DNA from: Straminergon stramineum
Taxonomy: Eukaryota > Streptophyta > Bryopsida > Hypnales > Calliergonaceae
Direction: 5' to 3'
Length of the DNA stretch: 64,000 nt
Assembly: GCA_963920665.1 (NCBI GenBank)
Contig: OY987272.1
Span: forward strand, 18,605,001 to 18,669,000
Both the position numbers and the translations under genes were made by a program. Shown in pieces: positions 37,806 to 48,010 of this stretch (its first letter is position 1; every line of letters starts with the position of its first letter). The notes under the pieces are model-generated. The model was given only the letters and a program-made list of their open reading frames with translations. It searched no databases and had not been told where the DNA came from.

Positions 37806-38043
37806 TTAACCCTTAAATGCTGGGCTGGTGACCGTGGAAATTATCCATTTTGGAACCGTGTGACATCATCCACTTTAGAAAAAACGGAAATACTCATTGG
37901 GAGTCAAACTACTGTAGAAGGTCTTCCCTTTCCACCCCTAATTCCGAGGATGAATAGTTGCAATTCTGTCCTACACAGGAGAATTCCTTGTCATTCATCG
38001 GACAATAATCGTCCGCCGCGTCGTTCAAGGGTTAAGGGGTTAA
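37806..38043. mobile_element. Short TTAA-flanked element in the promoter region of the RRF gene
   Basis: Left end TTAA-CCCTTAAATGC. The right side has two nested candidates: AAGGG-TTAA ending at 38,035 and AGGGG-TTAA ending at 38,043. The inverted match is about 12 of 15 bases with the inner one. The left end resembles the element starting at 63,640. It lies about 700 bp upstream of the RRF start codon. Confidence 0.4.
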
Positions 38044-38718
38044 TAGGCTTGTGTCAGTGGCTCGAAGGAGGAGATTTCCTCCATGCAACGGCGTGGCTGA
38101 GAATCGAGAAAGGGAACGCGTTCCCAATCATGCGAACCGGTCCCCTGGCGTGGATAGCCTTCAGTCCAGAGATGGGAGCTGATGCTCACAGTTGCACACT
38201 TCTTCGTCTTGCCCTTGGACTGCAGTGGGATTCAATCTTCTCCGCGGCGCAATTCCGCCTTCCCGGATTGCGGGTTGCGCTCACTCGCTGACACTGCCTG
38301 CTTGCCACTGCACGGACCCCGTGGAGCCAAGTCTAGTGGGATTTGATCCCCAATCGAGGTCAGTTCGCTTCGTTATCTTTCTGGCAAAGGGCTTACAGCT
38401 GTCGATTCCTCTTTCCGGTAGAGTTGGCGCCTTGTTCTGTTTTGTTCTTGTATCTCCCCCCCGGCGATCCCCCTCCCATTCTTCTCATGCGTAGGCGTAG
38501 GTTTTGCACGTCTCGTTTCTGGGATTGCACAAAATCTCGCAGCGAATTGACATGAAACGGCACTTTATCCCAAGAACCCTAATCCCTCACCTCTGATCGA
38601 AATACGACACGTTTGAATTCTTCCCTCTGGAGAGTCTCCGAAATTTGAGAATTTGGTGGGGTTGGTGTTACTTTTGCAGAGGTGGATTCGTCCAGGGAGT
38701 GGAGATTCGTTCCCAAAA
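38044..38718 (+). promoter_or_regulatory. GC-richer 5' region (promoter and 5' UTR) of the RRF gene
   Basis: Base composition shifts to near-balanced GC with frequent CpG (for example CCGCGGCGC near 38,240) against an AT-rich background, as expected around a plant gene start. No TATA box or start site is asserted. Overlapping open frames on both strands here do not look like proteins. Confidence 0.5.
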
Positions 38719-41700
38719 ATGTCATCGCTTTGTGCGACAGTTTCTGTTGCGCCATGTAGCATTGTGAAGATGAAAGAAGCCACCATGTCTTCCGTGCAAT
38801 GCAGCTCCTCTTCGCCAACATGTAAGAATAGGCATTCCTGTCTTCTGAATTCTGAGCTGAAATTCCGACGGGATGCAATTGCAATGGGCGGCGTTTGCAA
38901 GGCAAGGCTCGAATGAATAATTCAGTGACTTGCTTAACAATCCAGACGGCCAGTGACGGTTTTAGTGCTTATGCTCCGGTCACGTTGTCCTAGATCTGTG
39001 TAGGGTGAATGCTGTTGGAGGTGTCGTGTTGTCAAGGCAGTGGAGCCTTGCCACAGTTGCACTGCGGAAGTCAAGGAGCGTTTCTTCTATCAGCATCTTG
39101 GGAAGGCGTACGAGGTAAGCATTTTTTCAAGCATTTTGAGAAAACGTACGCTTTCACCTCTTTATTACGACGATCCCTAAATGACATTGTAGAATATCCT
39201 GCTCATTATCAGTGGGTGTAGCACACTTGTATCACATCAAACTATGTCATTGTCAATACAGTTGTCTCTCCCCCATGATACACTGGGAGTCCTCCGTGTA
39301 ACCATTGATACCAAGGAACTAGGAAAACTATAAAAGGGCATCCATGCGATCATAGCGATCTCGGTGAAACAAGATAATTCTTCGGAACCTCAGAACCTTG
39401 TTTTTTCAAATGAATATAGTGGTTGCGTTCTGTTTTGACATGGGAGCTAGTGCATCTACGACAAGCATCATGCTTGTGAAATGTTTGAGTATTGCTTATG
39501 GTGAGACCTGCAGTATTGATGCTGACCCGGAGAGGTTTCGTCAAGCAGGTCACTTGTTATCTGGGGAGCTGCTGCTGAGGATGTGGAAGCAGAGAAGGAG
39601 ATGATTGAGTTGGATGCCGTGAGTAGTTTCAATCCTTATAATGAATATGGTCTTTGGCTGGCAGATTTCTAGTTTGGAGAGCTGTGATTACAAATGCCTT
39701 GCATGCTGACAGCTGATCATTGGAGTAGACATTCGCGCATAAATCTACAACATTGAGTAATTGTGTATGCTACTAATGTTCTGAATCTGTCCCTGTTACT
39801 GACGTTGGCGTATCTTGAGTTGTTGTGGTAGATGGAGAGGATGGAGAAAACATTAGAGGCTACCAAGTCCACCTTCAACACTGTGCGGACTGGTCGAGCT
39901 AGCCCTAATTTATTAGATCGTGTTCAGGTGAGTCTTTCCGCCTATCTTCACTACGTCTCGAGATGCATCACGTTGTGGTCAATCATACGTCGATTAAAGG
40001 TTTGGATTATATTTTTGGTTACGTAAATGATCAATTTTCATTCGAAGTATGATATTATGAATCAAGCCGTTTGTGGTGTTTTATTGTGAACATCCTTTTC
40101 AAAACTGTGAACTTCAAACTTGAGGTCCAAGACTTGACAATTCAATTGAATTGCATTCGCTCTTGGAATACCAAGTATTCCGGGTGTCTCTCCTTATTTT
40201 ATGTATGCCATTGAATGCAAGGTGGAGTACTACGGAACCAATGTTATCCTCAAGAGTATTGCGCAAGTTAGCACTCCAGATGGTAGTACGATCCTCGTCA
40301 CGCCTTTTGACAAGTCCAGGTGATACTTTGCCTGCTTTTTACTTACTGCGCTCCGGGAATTCCGTTTGTTTCGCATAAAGTGTGCTGATATTTTGTGGGC
40401 GTTGACCTGATACAGTTTAACTTCGATAGAGAAAGCTCTTGTTAAGTCGGATGTTGGTATTACACCAAACAATGACGGCAATGTGATTCGACTTAACGTT
40501 CCTCAACTTACGGCAGACAGAAGGAAGGTACCCGACAAATCATCGATTTTTGAACTTTTGTACCTGCATGTAGTGTTCTTGTGTTGGATCTTTAATTTCT
40601 TTCTGCTCGAGGGCCGTGACATATGTTTTCTGGTTCTGCGGGACAATTGTGATGGTGCCTATCTGTTACGTTTTGAACGACTTTTGGAACGTGCAACTTT
40701 GTTTTGAGTAATGTACCAGCTGAAGTGATATCCGACGCTGTTTTACATGCCAGGAACTTCTGAAGTTGGTTTTCAAGCTCACTGAAGACGGGAAGGTATT
40801 GAACTTTACTGATCCTGTCTATCCTATTTCTTGTTTCTTAGCATATAAATTATCCACTATATGTAGGTTGCAGATAGCAATAACTTATGTTCTTGGCTAC
40901 AATTGTAGAATCGACTATCTCAAATCTGTCTTTCTTTATACGATTAGAAATTCTCAGATACTTTAAGAGAGTGGGCCAGAACGACTCATATTTGAGGCGA
41001 ATGAGAGCTTTATATTAGGGATGCTTGGGCTCTATTTACAGAGTCCCTTAACCGTTTAGTTCCGAAATGATCACTAGTACACTGAAATGGTTATTTAGTA
41101 TGGTTTAAACTTTTTTTCACAAGGACATATTATTCAACATCCGTTGTAGTGGTGGCATTGTAGCATTTGTGGTGTGCACGGGTTGCGTTGCTAGATTTGT
41201 CATACTAATTTTCACACTAACCAATTATTCATCCATACTAAATAATCATTTCAGTGTAGTGACCCCTCCATACCCATCGGAGTTGAATTCCATCTTTTAA
41301 GAAACTTCATGGAAGGTGATGAAATGTATCAATGGGGACGAGAAGAAATCATACCCCTTCAGTTTTGAACTATACACACATCGTTTGGAAGGTCCTATGG
41401 CTTGAGACCTATCTTCCAAACTGTGGTTTCTATTTTTAGCTGGGCACCAAGTGGTTGTCTCTTATCGGTTGCCTATTCCCTGACCTTGTTTGAAATCCTT
41501 CTGTCACAGATTGCCATCCGGAATGTGATGAGAGATGCTATCAAGTCGTTCGAAAAACTGGAGAAGGTCACTATTGCCTCTTCTACCAATTTCCATTGCA
41601 TGTCTAAGCTAGTCACGAGTTATGAAAACACTCAGCCAAATCATTACTGATTTCCTCTTGAATGATAGTTTGAATTTAATACTCATTACAAGCACCGTAT

Positions 41701-42373
41701 GAGACTAAAAGTTGGGATCTCATTTGCGTGGGGTTTGAAATTGTCTCCCATTTCCAATGCAAGTCTCATTTAAACATGGGAATCGTACGAGACTCGATAG
41801 TTCTAGGTTCTATTGTAGTGATCGATGTTTCCAATAGATATGCAGCACTCATGGTTGAAGTGTATTCTAGTCTCTTGATTTGACCCTGCTACTTCAAACT
41901 TCAGCAGTCTATAACTTGCTCATGCAATAACCAATTAGTACATATTTTTAGTGCAAGCATTTGGAGAATGGGGACACGACCCTGGAATTAGATCAAAACA
42001 AATTCAAAAATCCATTCCAATAATGTAACTGTTTAAAAACGCCCGGGAATGGGTTCTCTATCTTCTTTGGAAAGAATAAAAGCTTTGGGGTCATGAGTTA
42101 GGAGATTACCTGGAGAGTGCTGAATGTGTGTTCTTATTACAGGAGAGAAAGCTCTCGGGGGACGATGTGAAGGATTTGTCTGGGGATATTCAGGTGATTC
42201 ACTATTTGTATTTTGAAATTTTCACTTTAGAAAATGCTTACGCTTCTTGGATTGAACTTCTTGACAGAGACCCCCTCCACGTGAGCTCTCATGTTACTGC
42301 TACTGACACTATGCAGAAAATGACTGACAAGTATATTAAGAAGATTGAGACCCTACTCAAGCAGAAAGAAAAG
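38719..42373 (+). CDS. RRF: Ribosome recycling factor, plastid-type; N-terminal half of a probable fusion gene
   Basis: RRF, with EF-G, splits post-termination ribosomes. Plant nuclear copies serve plastids. Predicted exons: 38719-38821, 39057-39114, 39549-39618, 39832-39927, 40222-40319, 40416-40527, 40754-40795, 41510-41566, 42143-42193 and 42317-42373. All are GT-AG with agreeing phases. The first two exons are least certain and give a Ser-rich transit-peptide-like start ([27 protein letters not shown]). The mature RRF begins near [18 protein letters not shown]. It contains the signature [61 protein letters not shown] and the helix [19 protein letters not shown]. The usual last few residues after KEK are missing. 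The exon ends there at a good donor and splices in frame into the next ORF. Reading through that intron adds VSLCHI and a stop at 42,394, giving a protein of normal RRF length. Confidence 0.9.
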
Positions 42374-42510
42374 GTAAGCTTGTGCCATATCTAGTAGGCA
42401 GGTGCCTGTGCTTTGATTTTTTTGGCCTTGCTACTAGTATCCACCCTCCAGTTCATGCCGCAGGTTCCGAGTATCCGAGCTCAGATCTTCTTCTTCCCTC
42501 CACAAAACAG

Positions 42511-45405
42511 GGTATTTCCGATGTGGAAGCAAGGCCTTCCGAAACTTCAGCTCAGTCTGCTTTGGAGAGGGCGATGGCTTACAGAAATATGAAAGCGTTA
42601 TCAAATTCAAGTCCTTCACCTTCATCATCATCGCAGCATCAAACGAAACCTTCTCCTTTTGGTCCCCTCTCTAGTCCAGTGAAGGTTGAAATTCTGGCTG
42701 GTACGCCCATTCTATCTAGGAGGTCTTCTTCTACGAATGCCGATGATGCTGGGGCCTCTCCTTATCATAGCGTTGGAAAGGAAGTACCCGCTGTTCCTGG
42801 ACAGTCCAACTCTTCTTGGAACTCGGAAGATGGGAAAGACAATGGCAGTGCACAGGCGCTGTCCGCATTCGAGAGAGCGAAGGTATATAAACTTCAGCAA
42901 TCGGAGATGATTGCTGCTTTGAATGCGAAGCGATCAGGTCCCCCCGAGGCACAGTCGACCTCGACTTCGAGTGCTGACAATGAGGAAGAGAAAGTGGTGG
43001 AAATAGAGATTCACACGCGAGATGGGATTGTGAGGCGGAAGGTGTTGAAGCCCGAAACTGCCTTTGCCAACGTGAGAGACATCAAGAGGAAAGGAGTGTC
43101 CACGCTGGATTTCGTGGGAATGGGTTTTGCCGATAAGAAGTCCTCCACATCCCGGCCTGCGGGGCTGATCGAATCCTTTGAAGCGCCCTCAGGTCTGCAT
43201 ACTTGCCCTTCCCACTCAGAAAGTTTTAGAGATTTTCTGCATTTGATTAGGTTTCTGAATTTCTTCCTCTCTGATGCTGCCTGGTGAGGATGCTTGGCAA
43301 GGTGTGTGTTTGGTGTTGGACATGCTCTCTTTATTGTGGTGAGATACAAATATACACTTGTAGGTCCTTTGCCGGAGGTGGAAATGCTAACAAGAGATGC
43401 GGGTGTGGCCAATCCGGACGCCGTGGTTGAGGGACCCGATGTTTACAAACCTCGGGTGGCAACGTGGGGAATGTTCCCCCGCCCAGCTGATATTTCCAAA
43501 GCAGTAATAAGACTTCATCCATTCTTTTCTTTTTCTGATCAGTCGGTCGCTTTGTGAGTTATATGATTGTTTCTTTCTGTTTATCGTTCATTTTGCCCGG
43601 AGGGTTTCTTGGGGAACAAGATTCTAGCGGCCTTCCTAGCCTGTTCTGCTCCGTAAGGACCAAGGATTGTGATTTATGGAAGTCTTTGTCAAGTACCCTA
43701 ATGCCTGACTTTGATGATCTTCGAAGCCTGCTATGCAAACTAGCTTTATTTCTGTTGTCGTTTTCTTTCTGTTTTGTACATCTGTTTTCAATAAGGAATT
43801 ATTTCAATTGGGGTACAAGAAGACTGGAGGGTGCCAACTTTACAACTTTATCTGCTTCTGTGGAATTCCAATGTGTTCAAGTTGTGCATATTTGGCGCGA
43901 ATCAAATTGTCCCATTCTATTAGATCGTGAAATTAGCGATGAAGGACGAGGAAACTTCTGTCCAGAATTTTCATAAAGAAAAAAACAAATGACACGCCAA
44001 GTGTCTCAAATGGTTCCAGTGGATGATATTCTCTTGTCAACTATTGGCTGGACGCAGTATGGGGGAGGTCGCACGATTAAGCCTGGTCAGAAGCTTGAAA
44101 CTGAAGAGGAAAAAATAATGAGAGAGTCGAAAACGAAGAAGCTGCTAGATGATTACAAAAAGAAGCTGGGCTTGGATATGGCCCCAAAAGATAGAGCCCG
44201 ATGTGAGAGGGTAAGTATTTTGGTTGTCTGAACTCGAGTTTTAACACTATTGATGAGTCAATGGAATTCTAAATATTCCAGTTTTGAGGGTGTTTGAGTT
44301 ATTGAAACCTTGAATGTTGTTTCGGCTGGGACGGTCTTCGTGCTGACCTATTCACGTTGATCCACAGATTTATAAGAACGGGGAGACTTTGATGGACAAA
44401 GGCCAATTAAGAGAGGCTCAAGCAGCATTCATAACCTTAATGAACGAGATGTCTTCAGCGGTAATTTCCATGCCTCGGTATCACATGACACTTCAACCTA
44501 TTTTTGTTCCGCACGTCATGTTATGGTGGGGTAATAGGACCAATGCTGTAGAGAGTTTAGTACGACAATTTGGAATTACTACCTTTTAAGTAGCTTATGA
44601 AAGGCTAGATTTTTCTACCTGAAAGTTCTTTTCTTTGGGGGTTTCTTTGATTTTCTCCTTGTAGCAGTAGACATGGATGCATTATTGAGGACACGTATAG
44701 AAACACCAAAGCCGCTACGGACTCGACGTTTTTGCAGAGCGAGTTGCATGGAATGGCTGCGTTGCAAGAGGCTGTCTGTTTGGATTCCCTCAACAGGTCT
44801 GAACTTGCCATAGCCATCTAAATATGGTTCTAATTTTCCCTCTAGGAATATTTTCACAGTGCAGTTCCGAAAATATTCCTCTTTTTCCTTCCTTGATAGC
44901 TTAATCGGTTGACTAAGAAAGGGTTTGGACGTAGGCAGATCCGATGAAGCAAAAATCAAATATGAAAAGCTGGTATCTCATCCTAACGGGGCAGTACGCA
45001 AGAAGGCCCGTCAGCTTCTTTTTGGCTTCCAGGTAATTCCTTCTCTCACGTCTGAAGAAAGAGCATCGGCTGGATTGGTACGGTTTGAATTGGTGACTCT
45101 AGTCCGTCCTGGACCACGCGGCAGAAACCGAGCCTCCCCTTTGATATTTTATGTTTCAATAACAGTAATACCTCCCTTGATTGCAGGCTGCTGAAAGGTT
45201 GAAGGTAAGAGCTGGTTACAACTGGGATAGCTCCTCGTACCGTAAATACTTCGACACCTTTGCTGATGGTTACAACACCATGTATCAAAATAGTGAAGCA
45301 GAATCTGCAGACAATGGGGAATCACTCATGCAAACTTTACCGTATGCTCTCCTACTCGTTCCAGTTATCCTCGTCTTCACTGTTGTTGTACTAAGACATG
45401 CCTGA
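42511..45405 (+). CDS. Plastid-type TPR-like, C-terminally membrane-anchored protein; downstream half of a probable RRF fusion
   Basis: Predicted exons: 42511-43192, 43364-43503, 44058-44210, 44368-44460, 44690-44796, 44939-45032 and 45187-45405, 495 residues, with all phases consistent. Order: a Ser/Pro-rich N-terminus with two copies of one motif (SALERAMAYR and SAFERAKVYK); a conserved-looking block (EIHTRDGIVRRKVLKPETAF, KRKGVSTLDFVGMGF); YKPRVATWGMFPRP; a charged helix (LLDDYKKKLGLDM); TPR-like helix pairs (GETLMDKGQLREAQAAF, LHGMAALQEAVCLDSLNR, SDEAKIKYEKLVSHPNG); and a final hydrophobic helix LPYALLLVPVILVFTVVVL followed by RHA. I know such proteins only as plant proteins of unknown function. 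A membrane anchor is inferred. No in-frame ATG precedes the first SALERA motif. That, with phase-0 splicing from the RRF exon, argues for fusion over a separate gene. The acceptor at 44,690 is the least secure. Confidence 0.75.
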
Positions 45406-46373
45406 TAACCATAATTATTCTCCGGATCTCAAGTTAGGATTTAGGATTTAGGGTGTAATGTAGAAATCAGTTTTGTAACTTTAATCTCGATATAGTTCGC
45501 TTGAACTTGTATTTGACGAAGTCACCGTTTGACTAAGCAGATCGAGTTTGAACATGTCCATAAATCAATATACTGCTGTCGAAAACATCCTTTTCAGGAC
45601 AAACTCACTTTTGCTCTGTCAAACTTTTTTGTGTGATAAGTAGTTGATATAATTTAGAGTTTGACGTGTGAACGATTAAAGGCCACCTTCACTCCGACGA
45701 TTCTACATGAGTACTTTTGTGTCACTTTCTCAAACCATTCTATATTGTACTATTATTACATGCATCTCAGGACCTTCGTTTGACATTATAGATGTACGTG
45801 CTTGTTTGCAAGTTTGGTCATAATTATAAATGAATTTGTTAACCGTTTTTTCTTCCTAGAATATCATTCTGATACAATGCATATGGGTGTTGGTGAACAA
45901 TGTTGTTGAGTAATGTGTAGTTATTTGTGTATTTTTGCTTGAAGTCAAGCATCTAGCATTGTGGAATATTCTTCTTGTAGCCATTTATTGTGGTGAGCCT
46001 CTTGACATGCTTAATCACTAAATGCCTAAGGTTTTTTTTGAGCTTCTTAGAGTTTGTTCCATATTAACCCCTAAAAGACTAGATGTTCAAATTTTGAACT
46101 ACGAATTTGTAAGTGTCCCAAGTGTATAGAAACTTGTTTTTTACACCCATTGAAGTGTTTGTACACAATTGTGTTAGTTCCTTTATGTTTGTACAATATG
46201 GATTTTTAAATTTTTCTTTGCAATGTTTCTAGAGCTTAGGGGGTATAAGTATATTTAGCTTTAAAAACTAACTTTTTCAATCTGAAAAAATGACCCTTCA
46301 AAATGAACTTGATTAAACAAGTGATATAAAAGTTTCAAAACATTATCACAATTAGAATTTAAATCTCTTGAAC
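45406..46373. other. 3' flank of the RRF-TPR gene, no other gene seen
   Basis: Contains the presumed 3' UTR and terminator region. ATAAATCAATA at about 45,561 could serve as a polyadenylation-type signal. A diverged TTAA-CCCCTAAAAG end occurs at 46,064, with a weak partner (CTTAGGGGGTATAA) near 46,235, and may be another small TTAA element. Confidence 0.5.
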
Positions 46374-46949
46374 TTAACCCCTAAATGCTCTGACATCCAT
46401 TTTTTGACAATGAATAGATTGAATATCAAGTTCCATCCTCCTAACTACCTAGATGAAAGTTATTCTAATTTGTGGATATATGTTATCAAGTTGTTGTCCT
46501 ATCAAAGGTTTAGATTTGGTTTTACTAGAGTACATATTTTTCTAAAATTACCAATGTGCGAGTATGTCAAGTGGTCAAATTGCATTGACTCTAGTTCAAA
46601 ATTGGATTTGCCACAATGAGGTCATAGATAGGAAGAACACAAAAATTTCAAGAAATCACCATGTGGAGAGAACTTCATTTCAAATCCATTCTAACAAATT
46701 TTACTCAAAAAATGATAATATTTTGCTTGTAATCAGATTTTGAAGGAATTTTGGAATTTCTCTTCCAAAATTTATACAAAAAAATTGGTGATAGCATTGG
46801 TAAATCTAACCGTATAGATGGAATCTAAAAATCAAAATCTACAACTTTTATTTCTATACCAATTCCAAAATATGCTTCCAAATAGCACTTTATAATGATT
46901 TTTCTCAAATCGTCAATTTTGGAGATGAATCTGGATGCTTAGGGGTTAA
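46374..46949. mobile_element. TTAA-flanked inverted-terminal element, 576 bp
   Basis: Starts TTAA-CCCCTAAATGCTCTGA. The right end, reverse complemented, reads TTAA-CCCCTAAGCATCCAGA, with TTAA outside both ends. No transposase. The left end continues CATCCATTTTTTGACAATGA, which resembles the left end of the degraded element at 52,470. Its length equals that of the element at 34,065. Confidence 0.6.
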
Positions 46950-47199
46950 AGAGAAAAAAATATTTTGAAAAATAAAAATATTTAATTTGTAAGCAATTTT
47001 AGAAGGAATTTTCAATTTGGGGATTGAAAAATATTGGTTTGTATAGTTGGTGATCTAATTGAATGGATATAATAGATAATATATGGATTATATTTTATAA
47101 ATTTGTTTTGAAAGTTGTCATTTATTTATTATTCTAAGATATATTTTTTGAATTTTTTTTGTGAAGATAGGGAAATACTTCATCTTTCTAAGAATATAA

Positions 47200-48010
47200 A
47201 TTTTATTTCAATTGGTGCCCCAAAGGAATAGTTATGCCATCCTAAGCCCAAAACAACATTCATTGACCAATACAAAAAATCTCAAAATGTCAAATCATTT
47301 TTTAAAAAATTGGATTTCTCATAGAAAGTATTTTTGTCTATGTGAAACGATTTTATTCATTCTATTTGGATTAGTATTGAGAAAGTTGTAGAAAATCTTG
47401 TTTATTGGGCAATTTTAGCATCTTTTTGGAGAATATGGCTCATGTAATTCATTTTGAACACAAATTTCACAATTTTCACAAAAGAATTGATTGATATGGT
47501 TAAGTTTACTTACTAAAACAATCTCATAGTTGGAAATATTGTGTTTCAATTCCATCTTGGAGTTGTTAACAATTTATTTTATTGTTCGATCTTGAACCTA
47601 GCTCTACTTAATAATTTATTGAAGAATGAAAATCAAGTGTTTTGTTTTTGAATACTTTTTTTGGGACTTTCAATTCAATTTCATATATATATAATCTTTT
47701 ATTTTTTTATTTAAAAAAAAATTCAACATGTATAGTTCAAAAATTTTAAGCTAAAAAGATTCAAAGTTGTAAAGTTTAGGCAGGCATGGTGGAAAAAAAA
47801 TGATTTTCTTCACTTCAAATACAAATATCTTGCAATCCATGCAATCAAAGTTCTTGAAACATCTTCTACTTATTTGTATACTAACCTAGTATAAGATCTT
47901 ATGAATAGATATGCAAAATAATGATTTCTAAAGTTTTTTCCATTTTGCAATAGAAATGATAGTTTTGAGTAGAAATTGATGAAAAAAGGCCTTGGGACTT
48001 TAGAAATTAA
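47200..48010 (+). repeat. Dispersed repeat, copy 3
   Basis: Matches the 54.2-55.26 kb copy over roughly 800 bp in the same order. Shared anchors include GGGCAATTTTAGCATCTTTTT, ACTAAAACAATCTCAyaGT, CGATCTTGAACCTAgCTCTACTTAA, AAATATCTTGCAATCCATG, TAGTATAAGATCTTATG and AAGGCCTTGGGACTTTAG. The latter leads to TTAA at 48,007. It has no coding potential. Copy 4 is a TTAA-flanked insertion, so this is probably a member of the same element family. Confidence 0.7.

Noticed and set aside
38565..38940. Minus-strand frames of 70-110 residues opposite the RRF start
   Set aside because: They overlap the transit-peptide exon on the other strand and have no recognisable domain.
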